Positions 24,772 through 34,412 of a stretch of 64,000 nt of DNA are shown here, piece by piece. Under the pieces are notes generated by a model. That model searched no databases and had not been told where the DNA came from. It saw only the letters and a list, made by a program, of their open reading frames with translations. Origin of the DNA: CAZCFB01 sp964511535 (GTDB lineage Bacteria; Myxococcota_A; Polyangia; GCA-2747355; CAZCFB01); contig CAZEFW010000001.1 of NCBI GenBank assembly GCA_964511535.1, positions 1 to 64,000 of the forward strand. Direction: 5' to 3'. Position numbers and translations under genes: made by a program. Positions within the stretch are counted from its first letter, which is position 1; each line of letters begins with the position of its first letter.

Positions 24772-26331
24772 GTGGCCATTTTGCCGACACAGAAGAAGGG
24801 GGAGGTGGCGGACATCGCCTTCCTGCTGGAGGGCACCTATCCCTACGTGCGCGGCGGCGTGTCCTCCTGGGTCCACCAGCTGATCAAGGGCCTGCCGGAG
24901 ATCACCTTCTCCATCGCCTTCCTCGGCGGCGCGCGGGACATGTACGGAGACATCCGCTACGAGCTGCCCGACAACCTGATCCACCTCGAGGTGCACTACC
25001 TGATGGAGTCGTGGTCCTCCATGATCCCGCGCGCGGTCCGGGGCAACGCCGCGGCCTTCGCCGACATGAACGAGCTGCACGAGTTCTTCAGGGAGCCCAC
25101 CGCGGGGATGTCGGACGACCTGTTCCGCCGGGCCTCCTCCCTCATCGGCAAGCGCCGCAAGGGGATCACCCGCCGCGACTTCCTCTACAGCAAGCAGTCG
25201 TGGAACCGGATCACCCACGAGTACAGCAGGTGGTGCACCGACCCCTCCTTCGTGGACTACTTCTGGACGGTGCGCACCATGCACGCGCCGCTGTTCACCC
25301 TGGCCCGGCTGGCCCGGGAGCTTCCGCCCGCCCGGGTGTACCACGCCGTCTCCACCGGCTACGCGGGCCTGCTCGGGGTGATGCTGCGCAACGCCACTGA
25401 CCGCCCCTACATCCTCACCGAGCACGGCATCTACACCAAGGAGCGCCGCATCGACCTGGCCCACGCCGAGTGGATCCGCGAGTTCCGCGAGACCTTCGGC
25501 GGCGGCCTGGACGAGCGCGTGGGGTACATCCGCAAGCTCTGGATCAGCTTCTTCGAGGGGCTCGGCAGGCTGACCTACGCCGCGGCGGATCCGATCATCG
25601 CCCTGTACGAGGGGAACCGCCTGCGCCAGGTGGACGACGGCGCCGAGGACAGCCGCACCATGGTGATCCCAAACGGCATCGCCTGCGACGCCCTCTCGCC
25701 CCTGCGGGGCAAGCGCGGCGAGGGCGTCCCCCGGGTGCTCGGCCTCATCGGCCGGGTTGTCCCGATCAAGGACATCCGCACCTTCGTGCGCGCCATGCGC
25801 AGCGTGGTCAGCCGCCTGCCCGACGCCGAGGGCTGGATCATCGGCCCCGACGAGGAGGATCCGGACTGCGCGCGGGAGTGTCGCGACCTGGTGCGCAGCC
25901 TCGACCTGGAGCAGAAGGTCAAGTTCCTCGGCTTCCAGAAAATCGGCGACATGCTGCCCCGCATGGGCCTCAACGTGCTCACCTCCATCAGCGAGGGGCA
26001 GCCCCTGGTGACCCTGGAGGGCTTCGCCGCGGGCGTGCCCTGCCTGGCCACCGATGTGGGCTCCTGCCGGGAGCTCATCGAGGGGCGCACCGAGGAAGAT
26101 CGCGCCATCGGGCCGGCGGGGCGGGTCGTGCCCATCGCGAGCCCCGAGGCCACCGCCGACGCCGCGGTGGAGCTGTTGGGCGACGAGGAGACCTGGCGCG
26201 CGGCCCAGCGCGCGGCCATCGCACGGGTGGAGAAGTACTACGACGAGACCCTGCTGTTCGAGAACTACCGCCGGATCTACGGCGATGCCCTGGAGACCTC
26301 CCGTGGGAGCCATCGGGTTCGAGCTTCGTAA
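24772..26331 (+). CDS. pelF: Pel polysaccharide glycosyltransferase PelF
   Basis: 519 residues from a GTG, cytosolic GT4-family enzyme that polymerises the Pel chain from UDP-sugars at the inner membrane. The PelF-specific N-terminus is clear (FLLEGTYPYVRGGVSSWVHQL near residues 18-38). The C-terminal Rossmann half has IGRVVPIKDIRTF and the E-x7-E donor motif in SEGQPLVTLEGF near residue 410. No Shine-Dalgarno sequence is seen, but TAATTAA lies just upstream. The gene overlaps pelG by 29 nt. Together they form the + strand half of a split pel locus. Confidence 0.95.
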   Translation: MAILPTQKKGEVADIAFLLEGTYPYVRGGVSSWVHQLIKGLPEITFSIAFLGGARDMYGDIRYELPDNLIHLEVHYLMESWSSMIPRAVRGNAAAFADMNELHEFFREPTAGMSDDLFRRASSLIGKRRKGITRRDFLYSKQSWNRITHEYSRWCTDPSFVDYFWTVRTMHAPLFTLARLARELPPARVYHAVSTGYAGLLGVMLRNATDRPYILTEHGIYTKERRIDLAHAEWIREFRETFGGGLDERVGYIRKLWISFFEGLGRLTYAAADPIIALYEGNRLRQVDDGAEDSRTMVIPNGIACDALSPLRGKRGEGVPRVLGLIGRVVPIKDIRTFVRAMRSVVSRLPDAEGWIIGPDEEDPDCARECRDLVRSLDLEQKVKFLGFQKIGDMLPRMGLNVLTSISEGQPLVTLEGFAAGVPCLATDVGSCRELIEGRTEEDRAIGPAGRVVPIASPEATADAAVELLGDEETWRAAQRAAIARVEKYYDETLLFENYRRIYGDALETSRGSHRVRAS

Positions 26332-27685
26332 GCACCTGCGCACCGAGAGCTTCGGCGGCATCCTGCGCGGCTACGGCTACGCGGGGCTCATCAGCGCCGG
26401 GCCGTGGGTCGTGTCCATCCTCGGCGTGCTCATCAGCGGCAAGCTCTGCCTCTCGGCCGGGGTCCCGCCCCATGAGGTGCGGCAGTTCGCCGTCTCGGTG
26501 ACCTACCTCATGGCCGGCTCGCTGATCCTGACCGGCGTGCTGCAGCTGATGTTCACCCGCTTCGTCTCGGACCGGCTGTTCGAGGAGCGCGCCCAGGTGG
26601 TGGTGCCGAACCTGCTCGGCGCGCTGACCCTCACCACCGTGGTCAGCGGCGCGCTCGGGGCGGGGGCGGTGCTCGCCTTCTTCGGCGGGCAGCCCTTTTA
26701 TTATCGCGCGCTGATGATGGTCTGCTTCGTCTGCCTCTGCGACCTGTGGGTGGTGGTGGTGCTGCTGAGCGGGCTCAAGGCGTACCGCGCGGTGCTCTGG
26801 GTGCTCTTCCTGGGCTACGCGCTGTTCACCGCCAGCGCCTACGCCATGAGCAGCCACGGGCTGCCCGGCATGCTGGCCGGCTTCACCCTGGCCCAGGCGG
26901 TGATCTTCTTCGCCCTGCTGGCGCTCATCGTGCTGCAGTACCCGGCCTTCGAGACCGGGCGGCTGGTCTCCTTCGAGTTCCTGCGCCGGGACCAGTCGTT
27001 CTACAGCCTGCTGCTCATCGGGCTGCTCAACAACCTCGCCATCTGGTCAGACAAGTTCATCTTCTGGATGACGCCGCATACCTCGGACATGGTCATCGGG
27101 CCCCTGCGCGCCTCGCTGATCTACGACCTGCCGATCTTCCTCGCCTACCTCTCCATCATCCCGGGCATGGGCGTGTTCCTGATGCGCATGGAGACCGACT
27201 TCGCCGAGCGGTACGATGCGTTCTACGACGCGGTGCGCGGCGGCGAGAGCCTGGGGCGGATCTACACGCTCAAGGACCGCATGGTGTTCGCCCTGCGCCA
27301 GGGGATCTACGAGATCTTCAAGGTGCAGGGCATGACCGCGGTGGCGCTGATCCTGGCTGGCCCGCGGCTGCTCGACGCCATCGGCATCTCCCGGCTCTAC
27401 CTGCCGCTGTTCAACATCGATCTGGTGGGCGTGGGCATGCAGATGGTGCTGCTCGGCGTGCTCAACGCGGTGTTCTATTTCGACTACCGCCGCTCGGCGC
27501 TGCTCATCAACTTCATCTTCCTGGCGGGCAACATCCTGTTCACCATGATCAGCCTGCGCCTGGGCTACGCCTTCTACGGCTACGGCTACGCCCTGGCCAC
27601 CACCACGGCCACCTTCGCCGGCTTGATGGTGCTGCAGCGCCGCCTGGATGACCTGGAGTACGAGACCTTCATGCTTCAGCGGTGA
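26303..27685 (+). CDS. pelG: Pel polysaccharide inner-membrane transporter PelG
   Basis: 460 residues from the GTG at 26303, chosen because it starts the family-typical GAIGFELRKHLRTESFGGI. Twelve or so hydrophobic helices fill the protein; it belongs to the MOP/Wzx-like flippase relatives and moves the Pel polymer across the inner membrane with PelD, PelE and PelF. The start lies inside pelF (29-nt overlap), implying coupled translation. Its TGA stop abuts the stop of pelE on the opposite strand with no spacer (TGATCA). Confidence 0.95.
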   Translation: MGAIGFELRKHLRTESFGGILRGYGYAGLISAGPWVVSILGVLISGKLCLSAGVPPHEVRQFAVSVTYLMAGSLILTGVLQLMFTRFVSDRLFEERAQVVVPNLLGALTLTTVVSGALGAGAVLAFFGGQPFYYRALMMVCFVCLCDLWVVVVLLSGLKAYRAVLWVLFLGYALFTASAYAMSSHGLPGMLAGFTLAQAVIFFALLALIVLQYPAFETGRLVSFEFLRRDQSFYSLLLIGLLNNLAIWSDKFIFWMTPHTSDMVIGPLRASLIYDLPIFLAYLSIIPGMGVFLMRMETDFAERYDAFYDAVRGGESLGRIYTLKDRMVFALRQGIYEIFKVQGMTAVALILAGPRLLDAIGISRLYLPLFNIDLVGVGMQMVLLGVLNAVFYFDYRRSALLINFIFLAGNILFTMISLRLGYAFYGYGYALATTTATFAGLMVLQRRLDDLEYETFMLQR

Positions 27686-28744
27686 TCACTGCTCGGACCA
27701 CCAGCGCACCACCTCGGCCATGGGAGACTTGGCCGCCGCCGAGGCGCTCAGCTTCCCGAGGTGGGTCCTGACGGCGTCGAAGTCCCGCTCGCAGAAGGCC
27801 ACCTCGGCCAGAAAGGGCGCCACCACGTCCGGGGGCATGCCTGCTTCGGCCGCCCGGGTGAACGCCTCGCGGGCCGGCGCCACCTCGGCCCGCTTGAGGT
27901 GGATCCGACCCTTGAGCAGGTGGGCGCCGGCGTCGCCGGGGCGAGCAGCCAGGGCCACCCCCAGGTGCTCCTCTGACTGGCCCAGCACATGCATCAGCAC
28001 CTTGCCCTGGGCCAGGCCGAGGTAGGCCAGCTCCCAGTACTCCTGGGCCAGGCGCAGGTGCAACAGCGCGCGCTCATCGAGCAGCTCATGGGGCAGCTCC
28101 TTGAGCTCCTGCATCAGGGCCTTGATCCGGTCGAAGATCACCCGCTCCTTGCCGTCGAGCATGGAGTAGGCCAGCAGCCGAACATCGTCCACCTTGTCCT
28201 TGAGCGCGATGTCGAGCAGCGGGATGGCCACGCGATCGGGCATCTGCTTGCTCGCCATCACCGCCTTGAGCCGCAGGTCGGGATCCGAGACATGGCGCAG
28301 CACGCCGGCCAGGCCCACCGCGATGTAGATCGGCTGGGCCGAGACCCGAAACGGCGCCGCCGGCAGGTCAGGGAAGTCGGTGGCGCGCCACGGCTTCTCC
28401 TCCTCGATGCCCGCGCGCTGCAGGGCAGGCACCAGCACCAGCTGGACGCCGAGCATCCCGAGGCCTGGGATGAACAGGGGCAGGGCGGCCAGCAGGGCGA
28501 GCGCCTTCAGGGGGCTGCCGCCCAGCTCCCGCGGCAGCCGCGCCCGGGCGGCCAGGGCGGACAGCAGGCACGCCACGCCGTGGAGCGCCAGGAACAGGGC
28601 CAGGGTGCCGGCCGGATCTTCCGCGGTGAGCAACAGCCACAACGCCAGCGCCTCCAGCGCGATGCCGGGCAGAGCCCGGCCGAGCCCGCGCCCCCTGTGA
28701 CGAGGCGCCGCCTCGCTGGAGGCGTCCTGCGCGCGCCCCGACAC
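27686..28744 (-). CDS. pelE: PelE-like inner-membrane TPR protein
   Basis: 352 residues from a GTG. Three to four hydrophobic segments lie within residues 24-110, followed by a helical repeat region with YWELAYLGLAQGKVL and TPR-like units to the C-terminus. This is the architecture of PelE, the scaffold joining PelD, PelF and PelG. PelE proteins diverge strongly, so the call leans on position: it directly follows pelD with a 3-nt gap and completes the pel set. Its stop touches the pelG stop. Confidence 0.82.
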   Translation of the reverse strand: MSGRAQDASSEAAPRHRGRGLGRALPGIALEALALWLLLTAEDPAGTLALFLALHGVACLLSALAARARLPRELGGSPLKALALLAALPLFIPGLGMLGVQLVLVPALQRAGIEEEKPWRATDFPDLPAAPFRVSAQPIYIAVGLAGVLRHVSDPDLRLKAVMASKQMPDRVAIPLLDIALKDKVDDVRLLAYSMLDGKERVIFDRIKALMQELKELPHELLDERALLHLRLAQEYWELAYLGLAQGKVLMHVLGQSEEHLGVALAARPGDAGAHLLKGRIHLKRAEVAPAREAFTRAAEAGMPPDVVAPFLAEVAFCERDFDAVRTHLGKLSASAAAKSPMAEVVRWWSEQ

Positions 28745-28747
28745 CGG

Positions 28748-30097
28748 CTATACGTCCCCGCTGGCCACGCGCCCCGCCGCGCACAGCTCGGCGTACAGGG
28801 TGTCCGCCCTGTGGTCGCGGGTCAGCAGGCGCCCGAGCACCTGGATCCCGGATCCGGGCAGCTCTGCGCCGTGGCGATCCTCGAGCAGGCCGTGCAGCCT
28901 CCCGAGGTACCCGTCGAGGCCCTGCTGGTCGGTGAGGTTGAGCAGGATGAAGATCACCGGCGTGCCGTCGCCGCGGCGCAACATCATCGCCTGATCCAGG
29001 CCGCGCCGCTGGTTGAGCACCTCCACGGCCAGCGCCTCCTGGTCAGGGCCGCTGTCGAGGATGATGTTGACGATGGCGGCGGGCAGGTTGAACCCACGCA
29101 GGTCGGAGAGGCTGCGCTCGAGCTGCCCCTTGAACTGATCCGCGCCCAGGGGATCGCCGCTGATCATGCGCGTACCGAAGGTGAAGATGTCCCCCATGTG
29201 GCCGCCCATCACCGCCAGCAGGTGCAGGTTGTCCCCCTGGAAGGCCACGAACAGCATCTGCCGCACCGCCACCACCGCCCACACCTTGCCCTCCACGTCC
29301 ACCAGCGGGATGGCCGCCAGCAGCCGCGTCTCGTCGCGGTCGGAGACGCCCTCGCGCTGCACGCTCACCAGCCGCCCCCCGTCGAAGGCCTCGTGCAGGA
29401 CCGGGTCGTGGGGCGCCACGTCCCAGCCATCGCCCATCACCTCCACCGGCTCCGGCGTGAGCCGCCCGCCCTCGGCCACGAAGAGCCCGGCCACCTGCAC
29501 CTTGCCGTAGCGGGCGAACATGTCCAGCACGCGCGGGCCGTACCCCCACAGGGGCTGACGGTCGTCTTTGGCCCCGGAGAGGAACTCTCCGCGCAGGGAG
29601 GTCAGCGCCTCGCGCATGTTCTGGGTGGTGCCCGCCACCCGCTGCTCCAGCGCGTCGTGGGACACCTTGAGCAGGTGATAGCCGCGTGAGAACTCTTCCA
29701 GGCGGCCCTGGCGGTACTTGCTCATGGTGGAGAGCCACTGCAGGCGCCGGCGCCAGACATCGGCGAACTCACCGGCCAGCATGCCCACCGCCACCAGCCC
29801 CACCGCCAGCTCGGCCGGGAAGCCGCCATGCAGCGCCAGCCACTCCAGGCGCCACGCCGACGCCAGCAGCACCACCAGCATCAGGGCGCTGGTCAGGCCG
29901 TGGGCGAAGCCGTAGCGCAGCCCGGTGAGCAGCGGCGCCATCACGGACCAGGGGAAGCTCGCGCTGACGAAAAGCGGATCCGAGGGGCGGATCCACGCGC
30001 CGAGCAGGGCGATGGCCGCGGTGACCAGGGTGGTCTCGGCCCACCCGACCCAGGGCTTCTGCTGCTGGATCTCGTCGGGGCGTTTACGGTTGAGCAA
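28748..30097 (-). CDS. pelD: PelD, c-di-GMP receptor of the Pel synthase
   Basis: 449 residues from a TTG, 3 nt after the pelC stop. Four hydrophobic helices (about 22-115), a short coiled coil (about 120-165), a GAF domain (about 180-310) and a degenerate GGDEF domain (about 320-449) follow in PelD order. The inhibitory-site motif RxxD is R365-G-L-D368 with a second arginine at R400. The 35-residue distance equals that of the c-di-GMP-binding R367/D370/R402 recalled for Pseudomonas aeruginosa PelD. No active GGDEF signature remains. Pel export is therefore expected to be activated by c-di-GMP. Confidence 0.94.
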   Translation of the reverse strand: MLNRKRPDEIQQQKPWVGWAETTLVTAAIALLGAWIRPSDPLFVSASFPWSVMAPLLTGLRYGFAHGLTSALMLVVLLASAWRLEWLALHGGFPAELAVGLVAVGMLAGEFADVWRRRLQWLSTMSKYRQGRLEEFSRGYHLLKVSHDALEQRVAGTTQNMREALTSLRGEFLSGAKDDRQPLWGYGPRVLDMFARYGKVQVAGLFVAEGGRLTPEPVEVMGDGWDVAPHDPVLHEAFDGGRLVSVQREGVSDRDETRLLAAIPLVDVEGKVWAVVAVRQMLFVAFQGDNLHLLAVMGGHMGDIFTFGTRMISGDPLGADQFKGQLERSLSDLRGFNLPAAIVNIILDSGPDQEALAVEVLNQRRGLDQAMMLRRGDGTPVIFILLNLTDQQGLDGYLGRLHGLLEDRHGAELPGSGIQVLGRLLTRDHRADTLYAELCAAGRVASGDV

Positions 30098-30100
30098 GGA

Positions 30101-30646
30101 TCAGTTTTTGAACCGGAGCTGGTCTGTGAGGTCCTCGAGCAGGCTCTGAGCCACCCCGCTGATGGTGTCCCGGCCCCACCCTGATCGGGCCCCCGAGGCG
30201 GAGAAGAGCACCTTGCCGCTGTCGAGGTTGATGACGCGCACCGTGAGGCCGGCGGCGGGCTGGCCGTCGAGGCCGCGGTAGCGCCACTCCTCCACGCTGC
30301 CGGTCACGCCGTACTGGTAGTTGTTCTTCTTGGCCCACGAGATGGCCTTGTCCAGCCGGCGCCGCTCGCGCAGCTCTGGCAGCTCGCCGTTCATCTGCTC
30401 CGGCGGGCACTGCTCCAGGTCCGGGATCCCGTTGGCCCGCAGCAGGGTCTCCAGGATCGCCTCGGCGCGCTGACCGGCCTGAGGGGTCTGGGAGTGGTTC
30501 AGCAGGGGCAGCAGGGCCCAGCGCGCTTGCCTGGGCAGGGGCGCCGTGCGGTGCACCGAGCGCACCGCGCACCCCGCCAGCAGGGCCGGGGCGGCCAGGA
30601 GCAGGGCGACCAGCAGGAGTCGCTTATTGCGCGATTCGATACTCAT
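30101..30646 (-). CDS. pelC: PelC outer-membrane lipoprotein
   Basis: 181 residues, similar to known PelC. The signal peptide ends in ALLAGC (Cys26), a canonical lipobox. The mature part begins RWALLPLLNHSQTPQAGQRA, the typical PelC start of its alpha/beta fold, and ends with TDQLRFKN. PelC forms a ring at the inner face of the outer membrane that funnels polymer into PelB. The gene overlaps the end of pelB by 23 nt and is 3 nt from pelD. Confidence 0.93.
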   Translation of the reverse strand: MSIESRNKRLLLVALLLAAPALLAGCAVRSVHRTAPLPRQARWALLPLLNHSQTPQAGQRAEAILETLLRANGIPDLEQCPPEQMNGELPELRERRRLDKAISWAKKNNYQYGVTGSVEEWRYRGLDGQPAAGLTVRVINLDSGKVLFSASGARSGWGRDTISGVAQSLLEDLTDQLRFKN

Positions 30647-33600
30647 ACTTCAACCCCACCCCTGCGTTGTGTTGTCCGGCGGTGACACCCTGCTGATTGC
30701 CGTAGCTGAAGTTGGCGATCAACCGGTGCCGCGCGAAAAGCCGCCAGGAGAGCCCCGCCGTGAGCCGGAAGGTGAGCCGGTGGTCCGGCCACCAGTAGCC
30801 GAGCCATCCGTCCAGTTCACCTGCCAGCCGCGGCCCGGGACGGTTCCAGCCTCCGAACAGCAACTGCGAAATTGTAGCACCAATGCCGGCCGTGAAAAAT
30901 TTCTGAGGCAATACGAGATCCATGGGGGATGCGGGGGCCAGCTTCCCGGCGATTCCCGCGGGCAAGTCCGGCTGCAGCCAGTTGTAGCCGCCGCTGGCCC
31001 CCAGCCGCATCCGCAGCGCGGGGTTCATCAGGGACAGGGCGTAGGCCACCGCCCCCTCGGCCCCCACGCCGTGGCCGATGGCGCCCCCGTCCAGGTCGGT
31101 GAAGTGCCCCCAGGAGACGGACATTTCGGAGAGCAGGCGGCGGGTGACGTCCACGCGCAGCCGGGTCAGGGCGCGGCTGCGCAACCCGAAGAGCATCATC
31201 GCCGCTGACTCGTCCGCGTCCCCCGCGTAGATCCCCTCCAGCTGCAGCAGGGCGCCGGCCCAGGGCCGCAGGGACAGCAGGAAGCCGGGGGAGAACCGGT
31301 GCTGCCCTTCACCGGTGATCAGGACGCCGAGGCCGAGGCGAGCGTCCCAGGCGCGGCCCTCCATGGCGCCGCCCAGGCGCAGGCGCCAGCGCTCGAAGCT
31401 GCCGCCGGTCAGGCCCCCGGTGGGGGAGGTGAGCAGGCTGCGGTGCAGCGCGCTCCCCTCCACCGCGAGGTCGCCGAAGCGCACCCGCGAGGCGATCTTC
31501 AGCGATAAGGCGTCCAGCGAGCCCACCGCCAGCCACTGCGCGTCGGCCCGGGCCCAGGACCCGACGGCGTCCTCCAGCGCGAGCACCGAGCGGCCCAGGG
31601 CGGCGGCCTCGGCGCCGGTCCTGACGGCCTCCTTCGCGGCGGCCGAGCGGGCCAGGCGCAGGGCCTCGCGGCGGCGGCCGAGCCGGGTCAGGGCGTGAAC
31701 CCGATCCACCACGGTGAGCCCGCTGTCCGCGGCGCCGAGCAGGCTGGACAGGGCGCCGCCATCCCGACCGGCCATGGCCACGGTCAGCTCTTGCTGGGCG
31801 GTGGGGGGGTGCCCGCTCTGGCGCTGCAGGCGCATCCACCCGCGGGCCTTCCGCAGGTTGTTGCGGGCCAGGTTCCAGGCCACGGCGTACCGCTGCACCG
31901 TGGGGTCGAAGCTGGCGTAGTGCAGCACCGGGTGCAGCCACCTGCGCGCCAGGGAGGACCCGCGCTCGCGCCAGATCACGCCCCCGAACGCCAGCAAGGT
32001 GTCTCGCATCTGCTCCATGCGGGGTGTCAGCTTGCGGGCCGCTGCCGCGCCCTTGGCGCCCTTGACGAAGCGGGCCAGGGTCTTGTGGGCGCGTTGCTGC
32101 AGGTCGCGCGCGATGTACTGCCGCAGCCGCCAGGCCCGGGTCCGGCGCCCCACCTGCTCCAGCACGTCGGCGTAGGCGGCGACATGGCGGATCTCCAGTG
32201 GGTGTCGCTGGGCCAGCCAGCGCCTGAAGCGGAGCGCGAGCAGGGGCTGCCCCAGCAGGGCCCTGCCCGAGGCGTAGGCCGGCCAGTAGGCGGGATCGCG
32301 ATGCGCCGCATCGCTGTACCGACGCAGGGCGCCGCGCAGCTCCTCCTCGGCGCCGGTGTCCACCAGAAGCCAGAGCCAGGCCAGCCGGACATCTCGGCTG
32401 GCCGGCATGATGCGCAGAGCCCGACGCAGCGCCTCGCCGGCGCGCCACAGCTCGCCGTCATGGCGGGCCAGCGCGGCCTGCACGAGCCAGTACTCTCCGT
32501 CGCCCTGCAGCTGCACCTCCAGCCGCAGCCGGGCCAGAGCCGCGCGCAGCTCCTCCCACCTGCCAGCGGCGCTCATCGCCTTGAGGGTGTCGAGCAGCAG
32601 GCCGGACTTGCCGCGGTGGCGCAGCATCCTGGCGGCCACGCCGAGGGCCTCCAGCAGGTGACCCTGGCGGATGGCGGCGTGCACGAAGCGCTCGGCCGCC
32701 TCCTCTTCTGGCGCTGCGGGGCTGCCCACGCCCACGATGGGGCGGTAGGCGCGATGGGTGTCCTTGCTGGCGCCCAGGTCCCAGGCCAGGGCTCCCATCA
32801 TGGCCCAGAACTGCCGGTCCGAGGCGGCCACCCGCGGCGCGTGGGCGCGCAGCCGCTTCATGGCCTCCCTGGCGCGGCCCATCATCCAGAGCAGCTGCGC
32901 CTGGCGGATCACCTCCTCGCGCACCGGCCCGGCGTCCCTGGTCACGGCCTCGGACGCGGCCAGCGCGGCCTCGTGCTGTCCCAGGCGCTGGCGCAGGTCG
33001 GCCAGGGCGACGCGCAGCTTCGTATCCTTCGGCTTGCGCGACAGGTACGCCTCCAGGGCGGCCGCGGCGGGGGCGGGCTCCCCGGTGGCCTCCAGAGCCC
33101 GCGCCAGCTCCTGGACCTCTGCCCGGACCAGCCCGCGCCGGCGCTCCGCCTGGCGGATCAGCTGAATCACCACACCGGGGCGGCTCAGCTCTCGCGCCAG
33201 GGCGAGGGCGTCGGCGTGGGAGCGCCGGTGCCCCCTGGCGGCGAGCCAGCGGAAGGTGCTCAACGCGACCTCCGGGCGGCCCGTCCAGCGCGCCAGGCGG
33301 GCGACCTCCAGGCGGCTGGCCCGGTCCTCGGGATCCATCTCCAGCAGCTTGCGCGCCAGCTGGTATGCCTGCTCGTTGTGCCCCAGGGCCAAGGTCAGGG
33401 CCACCTGCCGCCGCGTCAACCGCTTGCTGCGCGGTTTCCTGGAGAGCAGGGCGGTGTTGAGGCGCAGGGCCAGCTGGTTCTGTCCCGCCCCTCGGGCCAG
33501 CTGGATCTGGCGCTCCATGTAGTGCCGGTTGCCGGGGTGGCGCTTCAGCAGCCGGCCGTTGTACTCCAGGGCCACGGCCTGCTGCCCCACGGCCAGGGCC

Positions 33601-34412
33601 AGGGTGACCACCCGCTTGAGCAGGGCATCGTCGCCGGGGAAGCGCGTGACCTGCTTGCGGCACAGGGCGAGGGCCCGCTCCGGGCGCGCGCCAGCGGTCC
33701 ACGCCTCCACCGCAGCGCGGGCGTGGGCCAGCGCCTCCCCATGGCTGCGGGACACCGTGGAGGCGCGCATGTAGGCGCGCGCCGCCTCGCCATACCGGCC
33801 GGCGGCCAGGTACCAGCGGCCCGCGGTGGCGTACCACTTGCTGCGCCGGCGCGGCTCCGTGGTCCCGAGCCGGTCATACAGCGCGCCGGTAAACCGATCC
33901 AGGCCCAGCTCGAGGCTGACGCGGGTCAATTTCTTCAGCTCGGCCGTGCCGAGGGGATCCTCCAGCAGCAGGGCGATCTGGACCCTGGCCGACGCGCGCA
34001 TGCGCTTGCCGGTCTCCGAGCCCGGGTCCTTATGGTACAGGGCCTTGGTCGCCGCCAGGTAAAGCATCCGGGCCTGCACTGCGGTGGCGTCCCGGCCCTC
34101 GCGCAGGGGGGCGAGGGTGGCCCGGCAACGGCTGTAGTGCCCCAGCTCGAGCTGCTGTCGTCCCAGGATCAGGCGAAGGCCGCGATCCCGCGGCTTGCTG
34201 CGCAGGAGCACCCTGAGGTAGTCGGCGGTCAGCTCGTCGGGCTTGCCCGCCAGATCAGGCGCGGTGAAGTCGATGTGCGGGAAGAGCAGCAGCAGCGTGG
34301 TGCCCACGGTCACCGCCAACAGCACCATGGTGATGGGGCGGAGCAGCCGGGACCGGGGCCCGGTGACGCCGGCGTCGTGGGGACGCTTATTTGCAGACGA
34401 TTCGCGCTTCAC
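30624..34412 (-). CDS. pelB: PelB, TPR scaffold and outer-membrane export porin
   Basis: 1262 residues, a little longer than the roughly 1190 of Pseudomonas. One N-terminal membrane helix (about 27-46), then a very long array of TPR-like helical hairpins (about 60-960), then a beta-barrel of roughly 300 residues ending GLKYEYRIAQ. PelB carries Pel through the outer membrane and recruits PelA by its TPRs. The GTG start lies inside pelA (26-nt overlap), and its end overlaps pelC by 23 nt, so pelA-B-C are tightly coupled. Confidence 0.94.
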   Translation of the reverse strand: MKRESSANKRPHDAGVTGPRSRLLRPITMVLLAVTVGTTLLLLFPHIDFTAPDLAGKPDELTADYLRVLLRSKPRDRGLRLILGRQQLELGHYSRCRATLAPLREGRDATAVQARMLYLAATKALYHKDPGSETGKRMRASARVQIALLLEDPLGTAELKKLTRVSLELGLDRFTGALYDRLGTTEPRRRSKWYATAGRWYLAAGRYGEAARAYMRASTVSRSHGEALAHARAAVEAWTAGARPERALALCRKQVTRFPGDDALLKRVVTLALAVGQQAVALEYNGRLLKRHPGNRHYMERQIQLARGAGQNQLALRLNTALLSRKPRSKRLTRRQVALTLALGHNEQAYQLARKLLEMDPEDRASRLEVARLARWTGRPEVALSTFRWLAARGHRRSHADALALARELSRPGVVIQLIRQAERRRGLVRAEVQELARALEATGEPAPAAAALEAYLSRKPKDTKLRVALADLRQRLGQHEAALAASEAVTRDAGPVREEVIRQAQLLWMMGRAREAMKRLRAHAPRVAASDRQFWAMMGALAWDLGASKDTHRAYRPIVGVGSPAAPEEEAAERFVHAAIRQGHLLEALGVAARMLRHRGKSGLLLDTLKAMSAAGRWEELRAALARLRLEVQLQGDGEYWLVQAALARHDGELWRAGEALRRALRIMPASRDVRLAWLWLLVDTGAEEELRGALRRYSDAAHRDPAYWPAYASGRALLGQPLLALRFRRWLAQRHPLEIRHVAAYADVLEQVGRRTRAWRLRQYIARDLQQRAHKTLARFVKGAKGAAAARKLTPRMEQMRDTLLAFGGVIWRERGSSLARRWLHPVLHYASFDPTVQRYAVAWNLARNNLRKARGWMRLQRQSGHPPTAQQELTVAMAGRDGGALSSLLGAADSGLTVVDRVHALTRLGRRREALRLARSAAAKEAVRTGAEAAALGRSVLALEDAVGSWARADAQWLAVGSLDALSLKIASRVRFGDLAVEGSALHRSLLTSPTGGLTGGSFERWRLRLGGAMEGRAWDARLGLGVLITGEGQHRFSPGFLLSLRPWAGALLQLEGIYAGDADESAAMMLFGLRSRALTRLRVDVTRRLLSEMSVSWGHFTDLDGGAIGHGVGAEGAVAYALSLMNPALRMRLGASGGYNWLQPDLPAGIAGKLAPASPMDLVLPQKFFTAGIGATISQLLFGGWNRPGPRLAGELDGWLGYWWPDHRLTFRLTAGLSWRLFARHRLIANFSYGNQQGVTAGQHNAGVGLKYEYRIAQ

